Assembly: GCF_000177535.2 (NCBI RefSeq)
Contig: NC_015673.1
Location: 620,001 to 684,000 of the forward strand
Length of the DNA: 64,000 bases
Reading direction: 5' to 3'
From: Corynebacterium resistens DSM 45100
Lineage (GTDB): Bacteria; Actinomycetota; Actinomycetes; Mycobacteriales; Mycobacteriaceae
The notes under the pieces were generated by a model that worked only from the letters and a program-made list of their open reading frames with translations, ran no database searches and had not been told where the DNA came from. Below, piece after piece: positions 8,156 through 16,684 of the stretch (the stretch's first letter is position 1; each line of letters opens with the position of its first letter). The position numbers and the translations under genes are program-made.

Positions 8156-9070
8156 GTGGCTAAGAAGAAAAAGAACAATGAGCAACTCCCCGAGGGCATG
8201 AGCCGCCGTCAGGCGAAGCTCGCCGCCCGCGCCGCTGAACGCGCGAGGTTGCAGAAGGACCCCCGCCCGTACGACGGTTTCGCCATGGAGACGGACCTCA
8301 TCGCGCTGCAGGAGTTCGTCCCCTCCGCCTATTTCACCCCAGAGGTGAAGGGCATTGACCGCAAGGTCAACATCGCATCCGTACTGCCAGGTGCTGTGGC
8401 CGCTCTGCTGCGTAGCGCTGAAGACGGAGGCGAAGCATTCGTGGCGCTGCAAACTCAGCACCGCGGCAATAACCCACACCGCGATCTGGCCTACGTGCTG
8501 AATTGGGTGAAGGATGCCGAGCCGGGCCAGTCCCTAGAGGTTGGCATTGCCGATGGCACCGAGCCAGAGCTCACAGAATTCCTCGATAAGGACATGCAGG
8601 AAGAGATCACCGTGAGCCAAGACTTCAATTGGTGGCTCACCGAAGATCAGCAGGGTAATCCGCAGGTGCTTGCCACCCTCCAGCGCGCCAACGATTCCGT
8701 ATTGCCTTCTTACCGCGTAGAAGCGGATATCAAGGGCGCTGCGTGGTGGATCGATCCGGGCGAGAAGGCACACATTCGCTGGGTTCGCCAAGATGATGAA
8801 AACCAGTTGCTGGATGCATTGGCTCGCCTGCATGCGGCCGGTGAGCTGCATCTCGGTGAGGGGTCCAAGTTCGCTGGTGTATTCCGCACCCACGGTGTGC
8901 TGGTTCCCGTGTGGGATCTGGACAACACTAAAGAACACGGAACGTGGTCCGCTGGTCTGGAAGCTCTGGACAAGAAGCTGGATGAGGCGCTGGCCAAGAC
9001 CGATGCCCTGACCGCCGACGAGCAGAAGGCCAAGCAGACCATCATCTCCCGCGAGGTCACGATCCGCTAG
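8156..9070 (+). CDS. DUF5926 family protein
   Basis: 304 residues from GTG 8156, giving MAKKKKNNEQLPEGMSRRQAKLAAR, a basic N-terminus typical of this actinobacterial family. The rest is soluble, with TDLIALQEFVPSAYFTP and DFNWWLTEDQQGNPQV as recognisable conserved blocks. The function is unknown. Upstream in-frame starts would add only about 13 residues. It lies next to the lcpB-like gene, convergent across a shared bidirectional terminator, an arrangement I recall from other corynebacteria. Confidence 0.75.
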   Translation: MAKKKKNNEQLPEGMSRRQAKLAARAAERARLQKDPRPYDGFAMETDLIALQEFVPSAYFTPEVKGIDRKVNIASVLPGAVAALLRSAEDGGEAFVALQTQHRGNNPHRDLAYVLNWVKDAEPGQSLEVGIADGTEPELTEFLDKDMQEEITVSQDFNWWLTEDQQGNPQVLATLQRANDSVLPSYRVEADIKGAAWWIDPGEKAHIRWVRQDDENQLLDALARLHAAGELHLGEGSKFAGVFRTHGVLVPVWDLDNTKEHGTWSAGLEALDKKLDEALAKTDALTADEQKAKQTIISREVTIR

Positions 9071-9109
9071 TACGGTTCCAGTGCTTGTCTAGATACAGCA
9101 TAGGGATCA

Positions 9110-9152
9110 AGCTCCTATCCGACCCGAAACTTCTCGGGGCGGGTAGGAGTTT
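9110..9152. terminator. Bidirectional terminator between DUF5926 and lcpB
   Basis: GCTCCTATCCGACCCG pairs with CGGGGCGGGTAGGAG across a short loop (aaacttct). T-rich sequence follows on the plus strand, between two convergent genes. Confidence 0.75.
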
Positions 9153-9154
9153 CG

Positions 9155-10582
9155 TTACTTCAGCTTATTAAAGATCGCTTGCGCTGCTTGGTCGTCCCAA
9201 ACCGCTACATTGCCCGCGTAAGTATCCATGTAGCTGCCGATCGGCACGGTTTCCTGGTTCGCGCCACCTCGCATCGCCAGGCCCAGCATTGCCAAGTTCC
9301 ACGCGTGATCCTTCTTGTTCACGGTCAGGCTGCCAGCCAGTGATTTCGCGGTGGGGAATCCACGGAATGGATTGAGCATGGTGCCTGGGGAAGCCACCTT
9401 TTTACTCAATGCCGCGAGGAACTCCTTTTGCCGATCCACACGGTCGAGGTCACCACGCGCTGAGGTATAGCGGGAGCGCACATAGCCCAAGGCAGTAGGG
9501 CCGTTCATTTTCTGGCATCCGGCCTTGAGATCAATGCCCGCCATCGGGTCCTTCAGAGGTTCTTTGAGGCACATCTCCAGCCCGCCCACGGAATCAACCA
9601 CGTTTGCGAAGCCGCCAAACCCGATTTCCGCATAGCGGTCAATACGTAGGCCCGTAGCCTTTTCCACCGTTTGTTGCAAAAGTGCCGGACCGCCGATGCT
9701 GAAAGCTTGATTCAGCTTGTTTTGCCCCTGGCCGGGAATATCAACCCAGCTATCGCGAGGAAGTGAAAGCATGGTCGGCTTGCCGCCCATGCTTGGGACG
9801 TGGACGATCATGATGGTATCTGTGCGTCCAACAGAATCGTTGATTTCGCCGGCCATCAGACGATCCGCATCCTTTTTGTCTAATCCTGCACGCGAATCGG
9901 ACCCCACCAGCAGCCAGTTGGTGCCTTTCGTGTTGCCTACGCGGCCGCTGTAGTTTTTCAGTGCCTCAACTCGGTTGAGTTTGGAATCTACCCAAAACAG
10001 ACCACCGACCATCACCAAAATAAAAACCAGAATGAGAGCCAGGATTGTTTTGAAGATCCCGAAACGCGGTAGTAGCCGTGGTCGTCGCGGAGCTCGGGCG
10101 TCGCGTCGGCGTCGACCAAAAGAACCTCCGCGATCCCCAGGGAGGGAGCGGCGTGAAGAAGCGCCAAAACTAGGGGAGCCAGTAGGACGTTCCTGATAGG
10201 GGGAGCGATAGCTAGCGCGCGGGGGCTCTTGGTATCCCGGCTCTGCACGGGGTGCTTGGTAACTCGGCGGTAATTGGTGCTCTGGCCGGTCCGGGTACTC
10301 CTGCGACGGGTATCCCCGTGACTGGTTTCCCATCGATCGGGCACCGTGGGGAAGCTGCCCCTGTGGGCTACGTGGTTCGGGAGGGGCCGTAGGTGGCAGT
10401 TGTTGGCGCCGATACTGGGGTGGCTCCGGCCGCGGCCGATCATCTTGACGCGATGATGGCTTGCCTTCAGGTGGTGGCAAGGTGCTACGGCGCCGAACTG
10501 GGCGCCCGAAGCGATCGAGGATCAGTTCGCCGTTGTGGTCACGGGCGAAGCCGTCCTTGGAAGATTCATCGCGAGGTGTCAT
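9155..10582 (-). CDS. lcpB: LytR-CpsA-Psr (LCP) family cell-wall ligase
   Basis: 475 residues from ATG 10582 (MTPRDESSKDG); a start three codons upstream is also possible. A long cytoplasmic Pro/Arg/Gln-rich region of about 180 residues precedes one membrane segment (KTILALILVFILVMVGGLFW). The external LCP domain then follows, with LLVGSDSRAGL, GRTDTIMIVHV, SLPRDSWVDIPG and the Arg-rich VRSRYTSARGDLDRVDRQ near the C-terminus. LCP enzymes in this group transfer arabinogalactan from its lipid carrier to peptidoglycan, which fits the envelope genes in the window. The lcpB name rests on its neighbour DUF5926 and is less certain than the family. Confidence 0.85.
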   Translation of the reverse strand: MTPRDESSKDGFARDHNGELILDRFGRPVRRRSTLPPPEGKPSSRQDDRPRPEPPQYRRQQLPPTAPPEPRSPQGQLPHGARSMGNQSRGYPSQEYPDRPEHQLPPSYQAPRAEPGYQEPPRASYRSPYQERPTGSPSFGASSRRSLPGDRGGSFGRRRRDARAPRRPRLLPRFGIFKTILALILVFILVMVGGLFWVDSKLNRVEALKNYSGRVGNTKGTNWLLVGSDSRAGLDKKDADRLMAGEINDSVGRTDTIMIVHVPSMGGKPTMLSLPRDSWVDIPGQGQNKLNQAFSIGGPALLQQTVEKATGLRIDRYAEIGFGGFANVVDSVGGLEMCLKEPLKDPMAGIDLKAGCQKMNGPTALGYVRSRYTSARGDLDRVDRQKEFLAALSKKVASPGTMLNPFRGFPTAKSLAGSLTVNKKDHAWNLAMLGLAMRGGANQETVPIGSYMDTYAGNVAVWDDQAAQAIFNKLK

Positions 10583-10795
10583 GGAGTACATCGTAGCGAG
10601 ACAACCTGCTGCATCGGGGTCACACGCCAACTCCCAGCAAGCCCCAAGCGTGCATGAATGTTGCTTTCACCACGCGTTGGTTGGCAAAGGCGTGCGATGG
10701 GAACTCGTCCCGCAATGCGCGACGGCTAAACAGGTTTTTGACGTCCGTGCTGGCCACGGGGCAGAGTGCGATGGTGAACGAATGCGCTAGGTTAT

Positions 10796-11566
10796 CTATC
10801 CCCAGACTGCATAACCTACAAAGGCAACCGTATCGATGAATCCATGACCGATGACCAAGGGCCAAATTCGACCAGTTTTCTTGAAGTACCAAAGGTAGAC
10901 GATGCCCATGACGATATTGCCCACTCCAGCGGAAAAGCCTTGGTAGAGGTGATAACTACCGCGCAGGATTGAACTTGCTGCGAACACCGCTGGCCATGCC
11001 CAGCTTAACTGCCGCAAACGGGACGCCAGCCACGCGACCACCACCAGCTCCTCCGCAAAACCATTGGCCCATGAGTTGAAGATCAACAGGGGCAATTGGG
11101 CGGGATTCTCGGCTAACCCGCTGGGAACAACTTGGCGCGACAACCCCAAGTGCACGGCCCCGAAATAGAACGCCAGACCGGGCAAACCGATCACAGCAGC
11201 CAGCCCTACACCGTGCAGCCAGTCCCTTGCACGAAGTTGCCAAGAAAGTGTCACCGGCTGATGACGGATCAGCAGAAATACGGCTAGGCATCCCCACGCG
11301 AACAGCACACCGCTGCTGATGATTTGGAACACGGGATCCAGCCACGCCAGCGTGGAAGCAGAACGATTCAACGTGGTGGTTTGCTCATTGAGTGGCGTGG
11401 GATCTGCAACTGCCTCGAGCAGCCGCAGTGCTGCACGCACCCCTGCAGTGCCGAATGTGATCGCTAGGACGAGGAAGACCTCCCAACGCAAGGCTTTGCG
11501 GTCACCGATCAAAGGCACGCCCATGCCGTTAGTGTGTGCACCTGGGGAGACTGCTTGCTTAGCCAT
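10796..11566 (-). CDS. CPBP-family intramembrane protein (Abi/CAAX protease-like)
   Basis: 256 residues with about six to eight hydrophobic segments. The three CPBP signatures can be placed: GFAEELVVVAWL (Glu-Glu), RGSYHLYQG (His) and IGHGFID (His). The Arg that usually follows the Glu-Glu pair (EExxxR) is absent. The start at 11566 overlaps the amidase stop by eight bases (ATGGCTAA), a pattern of translational coupling; the longer upstream reading is a shadow of the amidase. CPBP proteins are membrane proteases or scaffolds; the substrate here is unknown. Confidence 0.75.
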   Translation of the reverse strand: MAKQAVSPGAHTNGMGVPLIGDRKALRWEVFLVLAITFGTAGVRAALRLLEAVADPTPLNEQTTTLNRSASTLAWLDPVFQIISSGVLFAWGCLAVFLLIRHQPVTLSWQLRARDWLHGVGLAAVIGLPGLAFYFGAVHLGLSRQVVPSGLAENPAQLPLLIFNSWANGFAEELVVVAWLASRLRQLSWAWPAVFAASSILRGSYHLYQGFSAGVGNIVMGIVYLWYFKKTGRIWPLVIGHGFIDTVAFVGYAVWG

Positions 11567-13103
11567 GCCTGCCCCCGCATCCGCAGCCATGCCCGCAGTC
11601 GGATACCGCGGGGGTGCCGGCCACGCCATCGGGACTGAAGCCAAGGGCTGCGAAGTCGGTGGGCTCGCCCATGCTGAGTTGGGTGGGATCGAGGACCTGC
11701 GTGGCGTCGGGAATTAAAGAGGCCAAGGCCAACAATTCGCCTTCCGAAACGCGATTGCCAACCGCCCCCAACATCAAAGCGATGGGCCAGCGGCCAGGAA
11801 CCTTAGACGGGGCGACAAGTGGCACCGTCACGGCTGCCCACCCCATGAGGTTCCATAGTGTTCCCCAGGGTGTCCAAGCTGTCTGAGCTGCGAAGTTATC
11901 TTCTGGGGAAAGTGCACTGAAGGTGCCCGGTGCTGGTGGGGCATGCGCGATTGTGGGTACGGCGATGACGTCGAAATCGCGCCATGGGCCGGCGGAGGGA
12001 TCGAGGTTTCGGATTGCTTCTTCGATTCTTTCTCGACGCCACGCTGGCACCTGCTGCCCGGCGCTTCGCAACCAAGCCGTCAGTGGCGAGAGGGGGTCTG
12101 GAAGGTCCGCGCAGCGGGCGGCGATGGCGGTGGAAAAAAGGTCGAATGTAGCGCGTGGATATGGGGCCGGCGCGGCAGTGACTGATTCCACGGCAGGGGT
12201 AGTGACGAGCAGGCTGGTGCTGGTGGCGGTTGCTGCAGCGATGGTGGGGTTGACGGGAACAGAGGAGTGGAAGCCGGTATTTGTGTATCCGACCCTCAGA
12301 TCGTGGGGTGCGGAAAGCTCCAAACCATAGGCGTTCGCCGTGGTAGGAATATCCTTTGCGATGAAACCGTGGGCAGTGGGGGTAAACCCGCCCCGGTAAC
12401 GGTCGTGGGCGGGTTTCAAGGCAGTCAGGCCACAGCAGGCCGCGGGAATGCGGATGGATCCACCGCCATCGGTGGCATGAGCAATGTCCACAAGGCCACG
12501 AGCAACAGCTACAGCCGCACCGCCGGACGAGCCCCCGGCCATAAATTTTTCGTTCAATGGGTTCACCGGATGGGGTAGACCCACCGGTTCGGTATATGCC
12601 GTGGTGCCGAACTCTGCACTGACAGAAGCGCCCACGATGGTGGCGCCAGCGCGCAACAATCTCAATGTTGCGGTATCCGAATAATCGGCAGTCAAACGTT
12701 GGTGAATGGAACCCATTGTGGTTTCTTCGCCAGCGAGTTTCTGCAGATCTTTGAGCAAAATTTCTTTGTTCGAAAGATCCCCAACAGGGTGGCCTTTGGG
12801 GAGCCATCGCAACCAATCACTGGTGAGCGTTGAGTTCTCTGAATCATCCAGCTCGCCGGATTTCTTCGGGTAGCGGGGCTCATTCGCCAGCGAGCGGGGT
12901 TGATCGTAGACCCGAGCGATACCCAGCTGGTGTGCATTCAGACCTGTACGCTGCATCTGCTGTTGAAGGCGGTTCGCGAAGTCGGAGCCACTGCGGGGGC
13001 TAGCACCGCTGCGAGTGCCAGCGCCGCTGCGGCTGGCAGCCTGGCCGTTGGTGTGCTCCGCGACGGCAGCGCAATTAGTGGAATGGGCATCGGTTGGGGA
13101 CAT
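11559..13103 (-). CDS. Amidase signature family hydrolase
   Basis: 514 residues from ATG 13103. The Ser-cisSer-Lys triad is readable: the Lys in ILLKDLQKLAGEETTMGS, the cis-Ser in AGGSSGGAAVAVA and the nucleophile in DGGGSIRIPA. It probably hydrolyses a small amide, possibly of the GatA-like indole- or aryl-amide type; the substrate cannot be read. The first 40 residues are low-complexity Ser/Gly/Ala. The C-terminus ends CGHGCGCGGRHG, a Cys/His cluster that is unusual for this family and could bind a metal. It is divergent from pheA and overlaps the downstream CPBP gene. One dispersed-motif copy lies inside it at about 12031. Confidence 0.82.
   Translation of the reverse strand: MSPTDAHSTNCAAVAEHTNGQAASRSGAGTRSGASPRSGSDFANRLQQQMQRTGLNAHQLGIARVYDQPRSLANEPRYPKKSGELDDSENSTLTSDWLRWLPKGHPVGDLSNKEILLKDLQKLAGEETTMGSIHQRLTADYSDTATLRLLRAGATIVGASVSAEFGTTAYTEPVGLPHPVNPLNEKFMAGGSSGGAAVAVARGLVDIAHATDGGGSIRIPAACCGLTALKPAHDRYRGGFTPTAHGFIAKDIPTTANAYGLELSAPHDLRVGYTNTGFHSSVPVNPTIAAATATSTSLLVTTPAVESVTAAPAPYPRATFDLFSTAIAARCADLPDPLSPLTAWLRSAGQQVPAWRRERIEEAIRNLDPSAGPWRDFDVIAVPTIAHAPPAPGTFSALSPEDNFAAQTAWTPWGTLWNLMGWAAVTVPLVAPSKVPGRWPIALMLGAVGNRVSEGELLALASLIPDATQVLDPTQLSMGEPTDFAALGFSPDGVAGTPAVSDCGHGCGCGGRHG
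12026..12045 (-). repeat. Copy of the dispersed motif inside the amidase gene
   Basis: The plus strand reads ttctttctcgacgccacgct, which is GTGGCGTCGAGAAAGAA on the minus strand, a near-consensus copy. It is unusual in lying mid-gene rather than at a gene end. Confidence 0.5.
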
Positions 13104-13139
13104 AGTGCTTGCCACGATACAGGGGTGGGGGATTCCTCT

Positions 13140-14147
13140 ATGGTGATAACTATGAGCACCTATCCTCCCGCGTCCGATGCACGTTGCCGCGTGGCCTTCT
13201 TGGGGCCACGGGGAACGTTCACCGAACAAGCACTTCGGGAATTCGTATCCGCCGGACATGTGCCCACACAGGCGGAAACTGTCGAAGCTGCGGCACCTGG
13301 CGTCGCCCTAAAAATGGTGAGGGATAACCATGCAGAGTTCGCGTGTGTGGCCTTGGAATCCAGCGTGGACGGGCCGGTCGCCCAAACTGAGGATGCGCTG
13401 GTAACGGGGGATCGCCTGCAGATCTATCACGAGGTAATTGTGCCCGTGGCATTTACCATCATGGTTCGCCCCGGTACCAAGCCAGAAGATGTGCGGACGA
13501 TAACCACGCATCCGGTGGCGGAGGCGCAGGTCCGGCAGTGGATTGCAAAGCATCTGCCGAACGCACAATTTGTGCCAGCGAGTTCCAATGGAGCGGCTGC
13601 GCAGATGGTGGCCGAGGAGGATGCGGATGCTGCTGCTGCGCCTGAACGGGCGCGGGAAATCCATGGCCTTGAAGCATTAGCGCAATATGTGGCGGATGTC
13701 CCTGGTGCTCATACGCGTTTTGTGCTGGTTGGTAAGCCGGCCGCACCTACTCCACGCACGGGGAATGACCGCACGGGCGTGGCCTTCATTTTGGAAAACC
13801 AGCCCAGTAGTTTGCTGGATGCACTCACACAGCTATCTGCCCGCGGCGTGGATATGTCGCGGATTAGCTCTCGCCCCTTGCGCGGAGTGTGGAATGCGCC
13901 CGGCACCAGTGAAAATGGTTTGCCGATGTCCGGCCATTATGTTTTCCACGTCGGCCTCGTTGGCCACATTGAAGATGCCGCGGTGGCGGAAGCGCTAGCG
14001 GGATTGCAGCGAGTGGCCCGCCACGTGCGTTACCTGGGAAGTTGGCCCGCGAGCGAGGACGTCAAAAACCGGCACCAAGGTTCTGCGCCGCCTGATTTCG
14101 CCGAATCTGCTGCTTGGGTAGACCGCTTGAAGAATGGGAAGGATTAA
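13140..14147 (+). CDS. pheA: Prephenate dehydratase with C-terminal ACT domain
   Basis: 335 residues from ATG 13140 (an ATG four codons later is also possible; AGGGGTGGGGG precedes the first). It converts prephenate to phenylpyruvate in phenylalanine synthesis. The catalytic domain starts VAFLGPRGTFTEQA and contains ESSVDGPV, TTHPVAEAQV, the substrate-binding PASSNGAA and the Thr-Arg-Phe motif HTRFVLVG. The regulatory ACT domain spans roughly residues 215-310 (ILENQPSSLLDAL, ISSRPLRG) and normally binds phenylalanine as feedback inhibitor. It forms an operon with the downstream histidine phosphatase. Confidence 0.92.
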   Translation: MVITMSTYPPASDARCRVAFLGPRGTFTEQALREFVSAGHVPTQAETVEAAAPGVALKMVRDNHAEFACVALESSVDGPVAQTEDALVTGDRLQIYHEVIVPVAFTIMVRPGTKPEDVRTITTHPVAEAQVRQWIAKHLPNAQFVPASSNGAAAQMVAEEDADAAAAPERAREIHGLEALAQYVADVPGAHTRFVLVGKPAAPTPRTGNDRTGVAFILENQPSSLLDALTQLSARGVDMSRISSRPLRGVWNAPGTSENGLPMSGHYVFHVGLVGHIEDAAVAEALAGLQRVARHVRYLGSWPASEDVKNRHQGSAPPDFAESAAWVDRLKNGKD

Positions 14148-14151
14148 TACT

Positions 14152-15009
14152 TTGAGTAACGCTGAGTTCACCGGTGCCGCACAGGCCGCAGGCACTGCTA
14201 CGAAGTCTGCACGCCGTCTTTTCCTTGTCCGGCACGGACAAACCACCTCCAATGCCATCCACGCCTTGGATACCGCTTTGCCCGGCGCCGATCTCACAGA
14301 ACTTGGGCGTGAGCAGGCCACCGAGGCTGGCCAAATCGTCGCCACTCGCACCCAGCACGCCCGCATTTTTTCCAGCCAGGCGGCCCGCGCCCAGCAAACG
14401 GCTGTCAACCTCGCTCATGCCTTTGCCGCCGCAGGCGGGCAGGTGTGTGGTCAAGCAGCTGAACACAACGCAGGGGTGCCTTCTTCCCTTTCTTTGGACG
14501 ACGCCACCGCGTTGCGCATGATCAATTCTTCTCAGGCCACTGCTGCAGCTGCTGCCACGGTGCGTGCGATTGCCGGAGTGGCGGAAATTGCCGCCGGCGA
14601 TTACGAAATGCGCAACGATGAAGATGCGCATGAGAACTACCATCGCATTCTCGGCGAGTGGTTGTATGGCCAGCGAACCTCCCGTATCCCCGGCGGCGAA
14701 ACCGGTGAAGAAGTGTTGTTGCGTTATCTGCGGCCACTATTGATGGCGTTGGCAGAACACGTTGAGTCTGAGGAGAACGCAGACTTTGTGCTGGTCAGCC
14801 ACGGCGCAGTAATTCGTTTGGCAGCGGGATTATTGGGAAATGTCCCTGGTGAGTGGGCGTTGGCGCACTATCTGCCAAATGCTCACATGGTGGAACTGGA
14901 AATTCCTGCAGAGTTACCGGAAACTGTTGAGGATAATCCGCGGGAACTTGAAGCGTTGGTAGGCACCTTCCGGCTCAAGGCTTGGGGTTTGCACGGAACA
15001 CCAGAGTGA
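14152..15009 (+). CDS. Histidine phosphatase (phosphoglycerate-mutase-like) family protein
   Basis: 285 residues from TTG 14152, preceded by GGGAAGGA at a good spacing; an ATG at 14134 would overlap pheA. The phosphohistidine motif is FLVRHGQTTSNA near residue 20-30, and the second catalytic His is in VSHGAVIRLAAG. PETGEEVLLRY-like sequence (GGETGEEVLLRY) is also typical. The gene directly follows pheA, as in other corynebacteria, but the substrate is not known. An unusual Ala-rich insertion (TAAAAATVRAIAG) lies mid-protein. Confidence 0.85.
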   Translation: MSNAEFTGAAQAAGTATKSARRLFLVRHGQTTSNAIHALDTALPGADLTELGREQATEAGQIVATRTQHARIFSSQAARAQQTAVNLAHAFAAAGGQVCGQAAEHNAGVPSSLSLDDATALRMINSSQATAAAAATVRAIAGVAEIAAGDYEMRNDEDAHENYHRILGEWLYGQRTSRIPGGETGEEVLLRYLRPLLMALAEHVESEENADFVLVSHGAVIRLAAGLLGNVPGEWALAHYLPNAHMVELEIPAELPETVEDNPRELEALVGTFRLKAWGLHGTPE

Positions 15010-15087
15010 ACCACTTGGCGGGACCCGAGTTGATTGGTCGCGGGGAGGGCGACTGGTGCCCCAGCTTTGTCCCCCGGGGATACCCCG

Positions 15088-15498
15088 CTAACCCCACCCG
15101 AGTTCGTGCAACCGATCGTCATCGATGCCGAAATGGTGACCTAACTCGTGAATCACGGTGATCGCCACCTGCTCTACGAGTTCTTCTTCGGTTTCGCACA
15201 CATCAGCCAAAGCCAAACGGTAGATGGTGATTTTATCCGGTAGCGCAGAGGTGTATTCGCTGGTTCGCTCGGTTAAGGCAATGCCTTCGTACAACCCCAG
15301 AATATGGGGGCTATCTAGGTTGTAATCCTCCGTCACAATCGCGACGTTGTTAACGTTGTCGAGGAGTTCGCGGGGGATACGGCGCAAACCGGCATCCACC
15401 AGCGCTTCGAAACGTTCGGGATCAACATCAATTGCCACTGGGGGCTCCAGCGTCAGCGGTGCCCGCGCCGGGCGCGGGCGCACCGGATGCGGTTCCAT
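15088..15498 (-). CDS. Zincin-like metallopeptidase family protein
   Basis: 136 residues from ATG 15498. The motif HELGHHFGIDDDRLHELGW near the C-terminus matches the small actinobacterial metallopeptidase family (HExxHxxG with a following Asp). The N-terminal RPARAPLTLEP resembles the family's basic, proline-containing opening, which is why I prefer this start although it overlaps the upstream gene by 71 bases. A GTG at 15438, with GGAGCC before it and an 11-base overlap, is the alternative. The gene is transcribed with the septum-formation-type gene and is convergent with the phosphatase. Confidence 0.8.
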   Translation of the reverse strand: MEPHPVRPRPARAPLTLEPPVAIDVDPERFEALVDAGLRRIPRELLDNVNNVAIVTEDYNLDSPHILGLYEGIALTERTSEYTSALPDKITIYRLALADVCETEEELVEQVAITVIHELGHHFGIDDDRLHELGWG

Positions 15499-16555
15499 TG
15501 GCTCTCGGTGTGCCGTTGCCACTATTGGTACCGCCGGTGGAGGAGGAACGAGCGCTATCGCCTGGTTGGCGCAGCGGATTGCGCTTTGGTTGCTTTGCCG
15601 GTGGCTGACCATCGATGGTGAACTTCTGGCGCACATCCCCCTGCAACGTGGCGAACCCACCGCCGCGCTTACCGAATGTCAATGCGCAGTTCACGGATCG
15701 CGAACCTGCATCCCACGATTGCTTCTGCAGCGTGGTCCAGAATGGTGCCAGTGTGGAGTTGTACAGAGCATCGTCATCGCCAAGGTACTCCCGCGCAGCT
15801 TCGGTGCAGATCTTGTTGAGATATTGGTTTTGTTGATCGACGCCTGGCCACGGCCCGGAGAAGTTCTTGCTAAGGTCCACTAGTTTGGTTACCTGCCACG
15901 AATGTGGCCGGTCGCAAGCGGTTTCGGTGGTGGTATTTCCCTTCACAAGCACGCAGGCATCTGGCTTAGAAACTCGAGATTGATCCTGCTTGGCAGCCAA
16001 CCCCCGCGTTTCTACTGCTCGGCTATCTTCATCAATCACCATCACGCCACACAGCATCGTGCGATCGCCTTCAGCCCACGCCGATTTTGGAGGGAGAATA
16101 GGCGCGATGGAATAACGACCTTCGGGATCAAGTTTGCCCTGTAGGTATTTCAACGTTGGCCCAACACAAAGCTCGTTGGTGAGTTTTTCTTGGCGGGTCT
16201 TGCCTGGCAATGGTGACTCGGGGCCGAACTCGCTGGTGGGGTACGTTGAAAGGTCCTCCCTCGTCGCAACTTCAAAGCGGTGATTCTCCGCACAATCCAC
16301 TGTGGCGAAATCTGAGTTGGCACCCTTGGGGCCTGGTTTCCAATTGATGCAGGATCCCGCTTGGGCGTCGTTAAAAGAAGCGGGCACCGGGTCGGCATCC
16401 TTGGTCCTGTTGTGGTTGGTCTGAGCCAGTGGGGTGCTATCTTCCGGTGCGCTAAGCAGGAACGCGCCGGCGCCCACACCACCGCACAGGGCAGCGAGAA
16501 GCGCAGTCGTAATGCTTCGCATGCGCTTGGTCCATGTGGATTGGCTTAAAGACAT
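15428..16555 (-). CDS. Septum-formation family membrane-anchored protein
   Basis: 375 residues. One N-terminal membrane segment (ITTALLAALCGGVGAGAFLL) is followed by an external domain with paired Cys residues (SCINW, TVDCAENHRFEV, ELCVGPTLKYL, MLCGVMV, ACDRPHSWQV, NCALTFG), the pattern of the actinobacterial Septum_form domain repeated twice. The C-terminus is a Ser/Gly/Asn/Pro-rich disordered tail of about 60 residues. The start at 16555 gives the signal-anchor; longer readings run into serS antisense. The gene is divergent from serS and overlaps the downstream metallopeptidase. A role in division is inferred only from the family name. Confidence 0.75.
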   Translation of the reverse strand: MSLSQSTWTKRMRSITTALLAALCGGVGAGAFLLSAPEDSTPLAQTNHNRTKDADPVPASFNDAQAGSCINWKPGPKGANSDFATVDCAENHRFEVATREDLSTYPTSEFGPESPLPGKTRQEKLTNELCVGPTLKYLQGKLDPEGRYSIAPILPPKSAWAEGDRTMLCGVMVIDEDSRAVETRGLAAKQDQSRVSKPDACVLVKGNTTTETACDRPHSWQVTKLVDLSKNFSGPWPGVDQQNQYLNKICTEAAREYLGDDDALYNSTLAPFWTTLQKQSWDAGSRSVNCALTFGKRGGGFATLQGDVRQKFTIDGQPPAKQPKRNPLRQPGDSARSSSTGGTNSGNGTPRANGTASGAPAPGAGTADAGAPSGN

Positions 16556-16684
16556 CCTGCTTCTTTCTCGACGGGTGCTATTCGATCTTAGAGCCGAGCA
16601 ACTATTCCGCAGCCCGAGCTCGTATATCGAATAACAGTGTAGTGGCTCGGCGCAAAGATACGGCCTAGCGCTAAAGTAAACAGC

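Noticed and set aside
10583..10795. Small reading frames between lcpB and the CPBP gene
   Set aside because: Short, overlapping, without ribosome-binding sites or recognisable features.
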